This document shows positions 12,207 through 26,100 of a DNA stretch of 64,000 nt, piece by piece (position 1 is the first letter of the stretch; every line of letters starts with the position of its first letter). Location of the stretch: the NCBI RefSeq assembly GCF_000224145.3, contig NW_004190416.2, positions 186,001-250,000 on the forward strand, given 5' to 3'. The position numbers and the translations under genes were made by a program. The notes beneath the pieces were generated by a model. That model was not told the origin of the DNA. It ran no database searches and saw only the letters and a program-made list of their open reading frames with translations. This DNA is from Ciona intestinalis. Its lineage: Eukaryota; Chordata; Ascidiacea; Phlebobranchia; Cionidae.

Positions 12207-14854
12207 TTATAAAGGCGAGGATGGTTCTTTTTTCCTTTCGACCAATTCTTGGTCTTCTGGTTTATTAGAAGATGTTTTATTGCCAGTTCCAATCTTCATT
12301 ACCCACACACGATCAGCAGGTGCAAAAAATGACCTTTGAAAATTATTGTCAAAATAACATTAGATGGTCCAATTTCTTTCTGTGTTAACACCCCATTTAG
12401 TAGTAAACTATGGTCACACATAGTAACCGTGCCAACAAGTTACGACTTGAAAAGATACGCGACTAAGTAGCAGCTATAAGACATTTTACCATAATGTAAT
12501 ACAGCGTGGCACAACATGGTCCCTAGGATTTGGACCAAAGTTGGCCCATTACTACAACCCTCAATAGATATTTACAATCATACCATTAAAAACTTACATG
12601 TAGAAAACAGCAAATATAGCAGCCCCAACGCAATCTGCAACCCATAATACCCAGTGATAGTTCCAGGCCTTACCACCAGCCATTACAGCAGGACCAAACC
12701 ACCTGGCTGGATTCAAACAACCAGCGCCAATCCATTTCCTACAAGTTCAAGAATAGATTACTTTTGTACAGATTATATGGTAACTATATAGGATGGGGGA
12801 AAATGGGACACTTTTTCCTTCTGTTCTCTCTTCCTATATGGTAGTAAACAACGAAAATTTAAAGAATTATAAAACCTTATCCTTCCTCCTATATAACACT
12901 TTTGTGAAACATAAACGCGCTAAAATCTACGAATGCAAATGCCTACTAAAGAACGCCATTCATAAATTTAAATAAAGTTACACTGATGGGAAGTCCCCCT
13001 TTAAAACCGTCACGAAATTCCTCTTGTATTGTTGCTGGGGAAACCCATTAACACATGCATAAATGATGGTTAAATTAAATGGTTGAAAAAATAAATTAAT
13101 AAATGATTAAAAAGTAAGCCTTACCCGGCCAAAATTCCTTGAAACACAGTCATTCCAATAGCAAGAGGCCCAGTAGCTTGATCGTACGACTTATCTACCA
13201 CCATAGCTAGGGTATAGAATATAATAATGCCTGTGGTAATCACCTCACAGAAGAAGATAGCAGGGATGTTGGCATCGTCGCTGATATAGAAAGGTACAAG
13301 CATTTCACCTCGTAACGTCTGTGTTTAGTGAAAGCATGCAATGATATATGTTATAAATTGGATCTTATGGCAAATTTTGTAATTGGGATTTTAAAGAACC
13401 GACATTCCACGTCTTAATTAAGAACAACATTACAAAAATTTGCCGGAAGGTTCATTTTAAACTTCAAATTTGAGGACAGTTACGGTTTATGCACTGATTG
13501 GTTTATACGTAACGTCCTACTGCAGGTAAATAATCTTAAAAAATATATCGAGTTAGCATTGCACTCACTTGAGCTATGAAAGCTGCAAAAATAGCCCCCA
13601 TACACTGCATGATAACGTAAGGTAGAAACAACTTGAATGAAAGATCGCCGCTGACTAGAAACCCGACCGAGATCGCTGGGTTGAAATGCACAACGCTGTG
13701 CAATATAAAACATTAGTATATATAGTAGGGTGGGGGAAGATGGGACACCTTTTCGTTCTATTTTTTGGTGGTAAACAAAGAACATTCAAAGAATTATAAA
13801 ACTATATCCTCATGACTCCCATAGACCATTGTTAATTGTTAAAAACAAGATCAGGATATTTGGGTATTATGTGCTAAATGTGTTCCAACTTCCCCACCCT
13901 ACTATATATATAGTACTGCGGGGGAAGTTGGGACACCTTTAGCACAATATTATCCAAATACCCTGATTGTGTTTTAAACAATTAACAACTGTCTATATAT
14001 GGGAGTCGTTAGGATAAGATTTTGTAATTCCTTGAATGTTCTTTGTTTACTACCAAATATGACGAGAAATAGAATAAAAGGTGTCCCATCTTTCCCCACC
14101 CTACTGCTGTACAAGTAAAGGAACGAAATATAGTCACGCTTCTTCTCATTTCATACGTGCCCTAGTATTATTTGGATAGTAATAAAATAGCCCACAACTT
14201 ATTGGTAACATACCTCATATGCATTATTTAAATTTATAAATCTGATATTGTATAATAAAAGGTCTCCATCTTGCCTTAGTCTATTATACTCCAATATTAA
14301 ATGCCAGCAATTTTAATTTACCATATCTTGAAGAATCCAACGATAAGCATCCACACGGCAAACCCAGCTTGCATTGCAGGTACCAACCCGGATAGTAAAT
14401 AATCCGCTGCCCATTCTTGGGTCGTCACCGTTCTAAAAATACGGGTTAAAGTTATGAATATGATTAAATTAAAGCTAAATAATCTTAGACCTTTGATTAT
14501 TTTTTCTGTCCAAACATTACTAAAATGGTACGAGTAAAACCCACGGAATGACATACATGGTAACTGATAAGCGGGAACGGTGTGTATATGAAACAAAACA
14601 CCTGTGATATAATCACTATCACTGCCCCGCCACGCAAATACAAAAAGTTACATTCGGTAACTTAACACTGCTCACACGGTATACCTGTTGAGTGCGGAGA
14701 AGTGTGTAGGTGTTGATGGTATTCCAGCCATGGAGCCCCAGAAAGTGTGTAAGAATGTTGTGAAAAACTCAGCTAAGAGTGGCAGCAAAAGTTGGAAAAA
14801 GATTTTCCCTTTCGGTGTTTCTTTCCATTGTATCTCGTTCTTCTTATTCCCCAT
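12207..14854 (-). CDS. AQP8: Aquaporin, AQP8-like, six exons
   Basis: Membrane channel for water and probably small solutes. Exons in transcript order: 14854-14685, 14432-14322, 13695-13569, 13318-13125, 12738-12598 and 12333-12207. Phases match at every junction, giving 289 aa, within the usual 260-290 aa. Both pore signatures are present: HFNPA at residues 97-101 and LNPAR at 209-213, the Arg being the selectivity-filter residue after the second NPA. LPYVIMQCMGA after the first NPA and FGPAV plus WNYHWVLWVAD after the second resemble AQP8 more than the classical or glyceroporin groups. Hydrophobic segments flank both boxes as expected. Just before the first NPA the protein reads C-V-V-H where many relatives have a Gly-rich turn. 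The short polar tail ends RKKEPSSPL. The start ATG follows an in-frame stop 12 codons upstream. Two MITEs sit in intron 2. Family certain, subfamily likely. Confidence 0.88.
12786..12905. repeat. MITE half-copy in aquaporin intron 4
   Basis: Starts TATAGGATGGGGGAAAATGG and has the gtagtaaacaacgaaa core, but stops before the second terminus. Confidence 0.65.
13716..14105. mobile_element. Two MITEs in tandem, aquaporin intron 2
   Basis: A full copy (about 13716-13907) is followed at once by a second (about 13908-14105) in the opposite orientation. The shared boundary tactatatatatagtactgc shows that one inserted at the TA end of the other. Both retain inverted termini. Confidence 0.78.
14250..14290. 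repeat. MITE terminal remnant
   Basis: The string ggtctccatcttgccttagt followed by ctattatact resembles the MITE end but is diverged and solitary. Confidence 0.4.
14570..14670 (+). repeat. SINE tail in aquaporin intron 1
   Basis: Contains tggtaactgataagcggga, gtgtatatgaaacaaaacac and gccccgccacgcaaatac, which match the recurrent SINE 3' body. The tRNA-like head is missing. Confidence 0.55.
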
Positions 14855-17115
14855 ATTAATTAACAGCGGTTCGTCAAGATGGTCCTAAACTTTACTAAAA
14901 TATATGTAATCAGTTAACGTGACATAACGTTTAGTTATCTCCTCAAATACGATAGCAAAAATCAAATTAATCAAAACAATAACAAAATAGAAAAGAATTA
15001 GCAAAAAAACGACAGTAACAAAATTCAAATAAATAAAAAAACAAAGAAAAAGACGTTAGCGGAAATACAAAAGCGTCAAAAACCCGAACGGTTACCCGAG
15101 TTCTTAAATATAATGTGCCATCTCATGGCGTAAACACTTTGCACCTTTCCCACCTAGTAAACCCACTAACTATACGCATCGCTACCTTTTGCTTTTGCGG
15201 TGACACCCAGGCCTCCATAAGTACAGCGATCATACTGTTTAACTGTTCAGTTGTTTTAATGTTGAATCCATCTTGTGCGCGTGCTGTAACCACTGTCGTT
15301 TTGTTGCTGTATATATATCCCGTCTGTATGGCTCGAAACCGTCAGGAATATATAATAAAGTGTATAATAAAATTCCCTTTAATTCTGTCCCACTGCGGTG
15401 CACTGGGCTGTGGTATTTTAGGAAAACATCCCTACCTTACCTATATACTGCATGCCCCAGCGGACAAGCATGTCGCGTAACAAGCAGTCCGCTTTGCAAT
15501 GATTCTGCAGATGCCAGTTTGCTGAAGCGTATAAATTTACTGCTGCATAAAATGCCACCCAATAAACTTTTACAGTCAAAAGCTATCTTGGGCCATCTCA
15601 TTATTCATTCATATATACCCACATGCCTGCTCATGACTTTAAAAGTTTTACATTTTTCTCAACGCGAACTGGCCCCACTTGTTTTGATGCTTCATTCTGT
15701 TGTATATATTTGTGGTCTCAAGTGTTTTACGCAGAGTGTTCAGTGTAGTGCTTACGAATAAAAGCGATGGCCGGGGGCTTATTTTATTGCTAACAATATA
15801 AATACAATTTCTTTTAATTCACCCGAAGCGCAAGATTTTCTTTGTTGTAACTTACGAAGAAAATCGCTTTCAAATGAAATGTTGTTAAGAATAGACTTAA
15901 ATAGAAAAAAATGATACCTCATGTTCGTGTTAGAAACTGAACAATCTACTTAACTTAAAGAAAGTATTTTTAACGTAAGGCGAGTTTTAACGGCTGTCGT
16001 TTTGTTTCTATAGATTTTGTCTTTCCTTTTTACCCATATAATTTTAATCTTCACTCAGGAAGAGACAAATAAAAGTTATTATAATATACTATTGTATCTT
16101 GAGCTCATTTTATTATATACACCTCATGCTATACCCCTAACCCTACGTATCAAAATACAGTCTTATTACAAATTGGAAAACGGTCAGATGATATTCTTAA
16201 CATAAGCACCCTATGGACCTTTGGCCATCGTACCAGTAAAAACAACAAACGGCTAAAAAGAGAGGGATCCGATTTCATTTCCAAAGCAAACAGCAAGTAC
16301 TTCACAGTTCTGCGGTGCATTATGCTTTCTTGTCATGTTCGTATTTGTCTTGCCTGTTTGCAATGTTTTGCTTTGAATAGCACCGTGTAGGCTTACAGGG
16401 TGTAATCTTATAGTTCATATTTGCAAACCCCTATTCGTGATTTCGTCACTTGGACGTTTTTAAACGGTTACCATAATCGTGGGCTAAACAAAATATAGGA
16501 AAAAGTGTTATTCCAAATTTGGCATTTTTTAAGTACAACACCCTAAATACAGCCAATTTATTTACATGCTACGAAGTGTTTTTGAACGTCCAGCTAATAA
16601 ATGTAGGCCTACCGCATCAGCGGTATTTAAACCGAATCTTGCGTTTTTTGATGAAATGGGCGTATCCTTTACACTTTAAACTGCTTATAATTCGATAATC
16701 GTTTGCTATTACACTTCTAAAACATGGTATCGTATTATTGTTGTAATTGTATAAACAAAAGGAGAGTCCTGAAACTGCTAATCTGTTTTTTGTTTAAAGT
16801 ACAGGGAATACTAAAATGTCTTTACTGTATTTATCCTGTAAAACAAGGACTACAGTTTAATTCCAAGTTATCTTATAACACTAACGCAGCCTAAAAAATA
16901 CATTATATCATTTTAGTGTATTAATGTCCATTTTGTCCCCAATTAAATGCCATACCTCTGACGTTGCCGAACCGCATTTGTCTTACTATCGGGGGTTCCC
17001 CATGTTATTGATTTACGAATTCCAGTAAACAGTTCCTTTCGTTTACTACGTACAGTGTAGCTTTTAAAATACCTCTCAAAAGCAAAACCTATATTATTAA
17101 ACTTTTTACCCTAGC
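14855..17115. other. Divergent intergenic region aquaporin / TTC39
   Basis: 2.26 kb between two divergently transcribed genes, so it should contain both promoters. It is nearly free of MITEs and SINEs. Open frames at 15115-15480 and 15273-15761 overlap each other in different frames, have no recognisable domain and no splice-compatible neighbours, so I do not call them genes. Nothing else stands out. Confidence 0.5.
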
Positions 17116-20100
17116 ATGGATTCGAACACTAAGCCTCAGGAAGACTCAGACGACGAGGTATATTTATAGGTTCCCTTTCATTATATATCCGTGTTTTTTT
17201 ATGACAAGTAAAATTTCACATTTTCCTGCTGTGTTCTGTTAGCATATTTACTATAAAATGCCCCAGTTGCATTAATTTTGTGTAAAAACTATGTGGGAAG
17301 TGCTATATTAACGTTATACCTCTATTGTGGGGCTACTTCAAAAGTTATACCATGGTGTTCTGTTTCATACACCTCATGACCAATTACGAGTTGTTGCATA
17401 AGTAAATTTGGAGGATTCTTTTATGTGCTGTCCTTTTTTGTATGGCTAATGATTTGAACAACCTGTTAGTGACCACTGACCACTGGGTTTGAGTAGTTAC
17501 AGAGTTAAGTATCTTGGCCAAAGACATTCACACCCACGATAGTAGCAGCATTGGTAAATTTGATGGTTCAACTATGGCCTGAATCCCAGGTGCCATGACG
17601 TAGGACTTGGTCCTCACAGAAAAGCCTTTATTTTCACATTAATTTTGATCCACTTATAGTTTTATTACTAAATTGCATTCACTTTTATTGTATTTTAACC
17701 CATGTTTAAATTTAAATTTGTATTCCAGTTTGAAGATGCATCTAGTCAAATATCCTCAGGAGAATCCATTGATTTGAACGTGGCTCTTGCTGAAGTGAAC
17801 GTTGCAATTAATCTTTTCTTTAATAACAGATTTGACGAAGCCAAGAAATTAATGCAAGAGAGGTGAAGTAATTAGAATCTATGTTGTAACATATCTTAAT
17901 TATGTTTGATTTACTTGAATAAGTTAAATTAAACTGTATTTGGTTTTTATAACACTGTGTTCTCAACAGAATTAGAATGTACAAATAATATTTTATCATG
18001 TTAAAAAATTAGATTTTATTTTATTTACCAATTTAGAAATACTTTTTCTACTCAAGATAGTAGCCTATACCAGTCTTTGCACCCTGTTAAAGTTTCTATG
18101 TTGTTGTTATTATCAAACCAAGGTCACACCTGCTTTGCTTGCTGTATGTTACAACACAACATCAGAGTTCTCCCTTGCCCACATTGTATTTGGCAACATT
18201 ATGACGATATGCATTGATGGTTTGACATGTTAATCAAACAACTGCGTATAGTATCTACACTTACTTTAATATAGATATATAATATTTACTCAATTCTGCA
18301 TATTGATACACAGATGCGAGACAAGCATGTATCATGCATTAGGATTGTCAACACTCTTATTCTTAGAAGCATCTCTGACCTTTGAACAGGTAAAGCTTTG
18401 GCTTAATCAATTCGTGTAAGCCTGTTAGACTGCTAAAGACTCTGATTGATTACAATGTAACTGTATAAGATAAGGTTATAATAAATATATAGTAAAAAAT
18501 ATTTATATATGTATAGTTGTTGTAATTTATTCTGTTCTGAAAGGCTTAATAGCTACCCGATATAATGTCTATTTTTCGATATAATGTGTGTTCTTGTACA
18601 AGCGTTAAACCCATGTTTTGGTGGATAACTGTTATTTACTACTCTTTTAAAAGTTTAGTAACTACATTGGCTGTTGTTTTACTACTAGTACAGGTATATA
18701 TATATATATATATACATATTTTCAACTTCTTTTACATTATCTTAATACAGGCTGCCATAGCCAAAGCAATACTCAGCATAAAGAAAGCAGTGCAGCTCAA
18801 TAATAGGTGAGTACGTCTGTTTGTTGCCTACCTGCTCATTACCATTGTTCATATATATTAATACCTTCCAAACCAGAAAGGGTTGTATTGATTTTTTTTG
18901 CTTCACACTGTTCAGCACAGGGGAGGCAGGGTTTGGTGTCACTCAAATACCACTTATTGGTTCTAATTTTAGTGATTAATAAAGTAACATACATGGTAAC
19001 TACTAAGCTGACACGAGGTGTATAGACACACATGTTATAACGACTGTCGTATCCGGCCACGCGAGTATAAAACAAGTTACATTCATTTATTCAATACAGA
19101 AAAACCTAGTGTAGGCCTACACACCCTGCCACCCCAGGTTTGTAGGCTGTGTTTAATTTTTTAGTTTCATATTTACTTTAATTACAATAATAATAACCAT
19201 TTTCATAGATATCGTAAAAAGCAAAACCTAACGTCATCCTTCACTAAAATCCTTGGCTTTGGCGACAATAATGATTTTACGGATGGTAAGAAAATGAGCT
19301 TTTGTAAACAAACTTTTAACACAAAGAAACCGTTATAACTTGTAATAAATTCTGTTAATCTGACCCTGATCTGGTTATTATATAGACGAATATCGTCTTT
19401 ATACGTGTAAACGTCACACACGCGCTACGTCACACACGGCATTGTTCGCCCGTGAATGCCACGTGGTGTGATGCAACCACAAATTCACCAGTCGTTATAT
19501 CGTCTATTTTAGAGTTGAACAATTTTTTGTGAAGTAATATAGTTAGGATGAAGCTATGAAATGTAACAGCCAAATCAATTTCAACCAATAGTATAATAAA
19601 ATATATATATATTTCGCCTAAATGGCGTTGTCAGTCTGTTATACCAATATATTCTGTTAAAATCAAAATAATTGTTATGTTATTCATTCAGTTGAACTCC
19701 ATGCCGAGGTTGTGTTTGCCGAACTTAATCTATTTAGAGCTGCCCTTACATTTATTCAGGTAATTTTGGTATCTGATTTATTTATTTCAAACTAAGTACA
19801 CATGGTTTTGATGCAGTAACATACCTGTCTTTAGTCCAAACACATTAAGGACATGGCTTCTACAGTTGTGGGCGTGGCATTTATTTATTCAAGTATATAA
19901 AGTTAAACTACTTGGATTTTGGTAAACATTTAGTTTAAATAGTAAAATTGTAAATTTTTATGCAAACCATTTTCAAAGGTTGTTTTAAAGCCTGTATTTA
20001 TAGAATCTGTGGTTTGCATTGTTTGGGTATAATAGCTTCAAAGTATATTGTGACATCACAATAAAGGATAATGCATACAGTATCGGACTATGCGTAAATT

Positions 20101-23100
20101 ATTTATGAAGTGTTACTACTACGATTTGTGGCTACCGAAGGCTTTCTTGGTTTTTTTTTAATAAATATAAATACAACCATATTGTTTACGGGATCATAAA
20201 TTTTATTTACTTTAACATAAAAAATTTTTTGAACATTTACTTTAATTTCAACTTTTTCAAAATTTGTTTTAAAACTTAAATTGAAGATACCGCTTATGGT
20301 AATTCATAGAATGTTTAAAACAGCTTTATTATAATGTCATAGCCACCAGTCAAAAACCTAAGCTAAGTTATTCCGCATGGTAGACAAAACATTGTTTTTT
20401 TATGATTTTTAATAAAAAGGATTTAAAATTGTTTGTGCTGAAGATCAGTTAATAGAAAAGAAACAAAAATCTATTCAATTTTATGTTTCTTATAGCGTTG
20501 TTTGAAACAGTTTTCACCATTTCTTGAACATTAGATTTGTTCTAGGGGATAAATTTTGCAAAACCAGAAACCCCTATTTGATTTGTGTTTTCTTTAGAAG
20601 TTTTAAAAATATGTTCACTACATTTTAGAAAATTTTTTCTCTAGGATGAAAACCTCATAAGTTTCATACGAGGTGCGCTAAAAGTTCGTCTATGTTACCA
20701 AACATACAATAACTGCCAGAAGTTGATTGACAGCAAGACATTAAATTGTAAAAATCACGCTCAAGATTTCATTGGAGCTGTTTTACTGGGCTGTGGTGCA
20801 TTTAACATCGTGAGTTTGTTGTTTTAATGCTATTTTTGTATTCGACCTCCACTATGCATGCGTCATGGCTGTTTCATTATGTCTTTATGCTTCAAGCTGC
20901 AGATATAATGTATATTTATGTATCTGTGTAAGTAATATCATAAGAACAAGATATTTATTGTCAATGTATTATTGAATTTGTGTTTGACATTCATGCTGTT
21001 GTCACCGCCTGTTTTGATCTCTGTTTATAGATCAAGGTGTGTAGCCATTATTATTTTTTTGTAAGGGTAGATTCGGATCATTACCTCAACATTATAATCA
21101 TCACATGTAAAAAAAATGTTTTAGAAATATACATTATTGATATGTGTTGTTGCTCCCAAGTATCATTCTGGGTGTATGTGACCTTGGACTAGACATTTTA
21201 ACGTCATGCCTTAATAAAGGTGACATTAATGTCAATATATTGGTCCAAGTTTACAAAATGAGATCTCTAGACTTGTAAACAATGTGTTTCTCCCATCCAG
21301 GGCTTGTCTCTCCTTCCCCCTAAAATCCTTTCCTTACTTGAATGGATTGGTTTCACCTCAGATAAGAAGAAAGGCTTACAACAACTTAAAGACGGTTTCA
21401 ACAACGTCAACTTACGAAGTTCACTTATTTCACTTTTCATATTGGGATACAACCTGTTTGTTACAGTACATGTTGGTAGGAGTTACATATAAGATGCTGT
21501 GGTCTTACAAACTTATTTTGCAGAGTTTGTTGTAAAAAAGGGTTAATGTGTTTAAGGGTTTCTAGTCTACTGACTAAACACTGTAAAAAAAAAATGCTAA
21601 AAATAATATTACATGTTTTATGTATCTCTATTCCAAAGGGTGAGGTTCCACTCGCTTGGGCAGGCCAAGAAGACCTGGAATTTAGAATAAATCTCTATTC
21701 CATAGCCCGTTACCGCAATAATTCTTATAACTAAAAGTTTTTTAATTTTTTTTTTTAATTTTTTTTTTTTAGTTAATTTTTTAAATACTTTTTCCGAAAA
21801 CAAAAAGGTCAGAGTTAGCCAATTCTTTATATAATATGTGTTAATGCGTAAGTTTAAATACTTTTATTCCTCAGGCACCCATGATGCAGACTTAGAATAT
21901 GTTGGGATAATTTTGCCGAAAATGTTGGAAAAGTTTCCGAACGGTGTTTTCTTCTATTTGTACGCTGGAAGATTGGAACAATTGAAAGGAAACTTTGAAA
22001 AGGTGGGAGAATCTGGACAAAATATTTTTTAGTTTGTTTAAAGATACATTCGTATCATTAGTATCAGCATTGGCGCCTAAATTTGAAATTTGAGGTACCC
22101 GTATTCTTACCTTGCTTGAGTCCGAGAGAAAAGCCAGAAGGCTACGATAAATTTAAAAAAGTTTGGACAAAATTTTGGTTATGTTGTTCAGAAACAGATA
22201 TCCCATTAATGGTATCAGAATATCTTGGAATAGTTTTGAGATATTATAGTTTATGTTGTTTAAAGACATCTGCATCATTAGTATCAGCATTGCCACCTTT
22301 TTTAAAAAGTCAGGGTAAAGTTTTTAAAGATAAAAATTTATGCCGGTGAAAGCATGAATATTTTTCTCGTCATATTATTAGGTTTTATTAGAAAATAAAC
22401 TGTTCATTGCACTATCACAGCTGTATAATGTTTATTTTAAGACAAATTGTTTATGCATTTATACTGGTTAGCCTACTCATGGGGACTCTGATTTATTTTC
22501 CGGGTATACAGGCATACCTTGCACACCCATGTTAGGTGCCTATGGGTATGCAGTATCTAGCATAGAATCCAGTATCTTTTAGTCACAATGCAACTACTGA
22601 GCCATGGCGACTGACACTTATCAACTTAACAGACCGGCAAATTTTCTGTAGGGTGTCAGCAAAAGCTATAAATTTCCAATGAAAATGTGAAATCTTTGTC
22701 TAGAGTATTTTTTTAACTTATATAAACTGGAAACGCCGGTGACTGCATTTAAACCCTTGGCCTTGCTGCTATACATACTGTGTAGAAAGTTAAACTCCGG
22801 TATCAAATTAATGCCAGAACTAAAGAGATATAATGTCAGAAAACCAAGACATAACTATTGATGCTATTAAACTTGCAAAAATACACTTCATTGGCATTTT
22901 CTGGAAATTATGTAATTGCTATTACACATAAAACTTCAAGATACAACGCAAGATATTGTTGGTGTTGTTATGTAGCATTCATTATAAAGCATGAATGTAA
23001 CTTAATTTATCCTCACATGGCTGCAAACGACAGTCGTTATAACATGTATGTTAATACACATGCCAGTTGATGGGTTACCATGTATGTTACTTCGTGGGTG

Positions 23101-26100
23101 ATTATTTTTTGGGGATTTTTTCGTTTTTTTATGTATGGCTGATAATTTAGACAACCCATTAGTGACCACTGGGTTAAAGCAATTGCAGTTAAGTGTCTTG
23201 CCCAAGCATTACATAACCTAACTGTGCCAAGCTATTTTAAGTAGAGTAATAACATGTGTTGTGGTTCTCATATGTTTACCTAACTTGCATATGAGTCATT
23301 TAGCAAACATTACCTTCCTTTGATTTATGTTTTCATAACAATGCAAACCATTGTGATGGTTACAATGGTTAATTATTACCAAACATTGAATGCAAGTACA
23401 TGTATTAAAGGCCCAAGTTACATAAAAAATAATTTTAAATTATAAACTTTATTTTGCATTTTTGTTGCTGCATTATTTTCCAGAAATTTTATTGCCATTT
23501 TTTATAAGCAAATTTCTTTACTCCAGCTCTATTTTTATTTTCCAAAATTTCTTTATGTAGATCTTGTTAAATAAGAAATCTATATAAATATGTTTGTTCT
23601 TTGTTTCTTTTTTCAAAACACAACACAACCATGATACAGTGGTTTGAGCATTAATGCAAATGTGTAAAAGTACTAGGTAGAAATATTTTCTGTTTGGCTG
23701 CATAATCTTTGTTACTTGTTCCTTATTCCCAAAACACATCTGTGGCACAATGGTTGGACCTCTTAACTACAGAGCCACTATTGTGGGCACATGAAACAAA
23801 ACACCAGAGGTGTATGAAATAAAACACCCATGTTATAAAAACTGTTGTTGCCTTGCAAAATAAATAAGTTACATTCGTTCACATTTATTCAATCAGTTAA
23901 ATTATTAAAAAAAACAAACAAAAAGTTAGCACCTTTTCTGCTTGTCGCTGAATATTTTGCTCCTATACCAACATTTCTACTCTACCCGTATCCGAGCCAC
24001 ATATTTCTTCATTTATTTGATTAATATGATTTTATGATTTGAAACGCAGGCGATCGGCCGTTTAGAAAAAGCAGCCACACTACAGAACGATTGGAAGCAA
24101 TTTTCTCATGCTTGTTACTGGGAGTTAATGTGGTGTCATGCTACTCTGTTTAAATGGCAAGAAGCTGCTGATTATGCTGATAAACTAAGGTCTATATTGT
24201 GTGAAGTATACAGTATGTTTGCATGTATAATAGTGCTTCATTATTTTAATGATTTTTTAAATCTTATGCTGCTGTTTATGAAGATAAAATAAGGTCTATA
24301 TTTGTGTTTGTGTGAATCATATAATGTTTGCATTTGCACGTATGATAGAGTTTGATTTTTCTAATGGTTTTCTCCATATGAGTGTTGGCTAATTTACCAA
24401 GGCTTTTGCATGTAAGGGCAAGCACTTATATTTCTATTATTTTTAACTTGACTTCTTTCACACTGCTTTAAATATATGAAATAATATCTACATTATATAA
24501 TTCTAATGTGTAAGTAGGCTTGAGCAAGCACTTTAGTTTTATATCATTTTATAATTGCTTTGTTTTGCTGCCTTGCTGGTATGTTTACTTATACTTATAC
24601 TTAATGCATTTTTTTTAATTTTAAAAAGGGCAAATTCTTTCAAAGTCAAAAAGTTTTCTTTTTTTAAAAATATATAATAACCAAAAGTATTGTCATGCTT
24701 CTATGTTTGTTTAGAAAAGAGAGCAATTGGTCAAAATGTACGTACACCTATCTACAAGCTGTATTTCTCTACATGGTAGATGGTAATGGATTAAAACACA
24801 AAGAAGAAATTGTCGCCTTACTTAAGTATTGTGTTTCAACAATATATATTACATTTATGTGTTTTATAATTTATCCTTTTTTTATAATATTATAAATTTG
24901 ATTTATTGGTTTAGCAGCCACACTTTCACTTAAGTAATTTTACTCTTCCTTGGGCAAGACACTTAACGGATATTACTCTGACCCAGTGGTCACTAATGGG
25001 TTGTAGCACACTGCTTGTCTGGGTATTGGACCAAGTATTTTTACTCACAGAGCGTTTTTAATGACTGTCGTTTGCTGCTAATTCTTTCCCTTAATTTTTT
25101 TAATTAATCTGTTCTTAGTTACCGCTCTTCTATTTGAAAAGATAAATAATTCCTGTATGTTGTGTATTCTAATGTCGTGACCATTTTCTTATTTTAAGGG
25201 AGATGCCTTCATTGAAGCAAAGGTTTGCTGGCAAGAGCATTCCAATGGAGAAGTTCTTGATCAGGAAAGCTCGCAAATATTTTGAGCAACAAGAATATCT
25301 TCTACTGCCCGCACATGTAAGGTGTATGTGTAGTGTCTAAAGTTTCTATTCTATGTGAGATCCTACAGTGTGACATGCGATGTAAAGTTGGTTTCCATTC
25401 AATTTGGCAAATGTGCCAATACCAAACATTTTAGTTTTGATAAAAAATCAAACAATGTTCATAGTCCATACGTAACTACACTAATATTAATTAAATTACT
25501 TTACACAGGAAATGATCTACGCATGGAATGGCCTCGTAATGTTGAAACAAAACAAGGAAATTCGCGACAAACATCTTCAACTCATTATTCAACAACAAAA
25601 TGTATTAGAAGAAAAAAAGGAAAAGTTTTCATCAAATTCCGGTGTGTATTTTGCCGGTTTTTGGAATAAATTTCCATTAATGAATAAATAATTGTAACTT
25701 ACTTTATTCTCGCGTGGCCGGAAATTGACAGTTTGTCCATTATACAGCAGATAATAATAGCAAGAATGACAAAGGTGACGCCTTCAACTATTATGACGAC
25801 TATTGCCTCTTAAACTTAATGAAGGGAGCTTGTTTAAGGTTTGATCGACAACCAATGCAAGCTGAACTTTGTCTGTCGGATATCAAGGAAAAGTAAGCGG
25901 TTGTTATGTTTTAAAATTAGAAATATAAAGTTTGTGATCTTGTATATATGAACTTGCACACCCCACATTACAACTTAAGCAATTCTAATTTTAAAAAGAA
26001 AAATGAAATATTGAGTTTAAATAATAATGAAAAAGAACAACGAAAAAATTTTTTTTACATTACCTAAAACAATAACAAACTAGACACTTATTCTATTTCA

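Noticed and set aside
15115-15761. Two overlapping frames of 121 and 162 codons between the aquaporin and TTC39
   Set aside because: They are in different frames, have no recognised motif, biased composition or splice partners, and lie in the probable shared promoter region.
22083-22349. 88-codon frame in TTC39 intron 9 as an extra exon
   Set aside because: It spans a local duplication, has no TPR-like pattern, and the exons on either side already join in phase without it.
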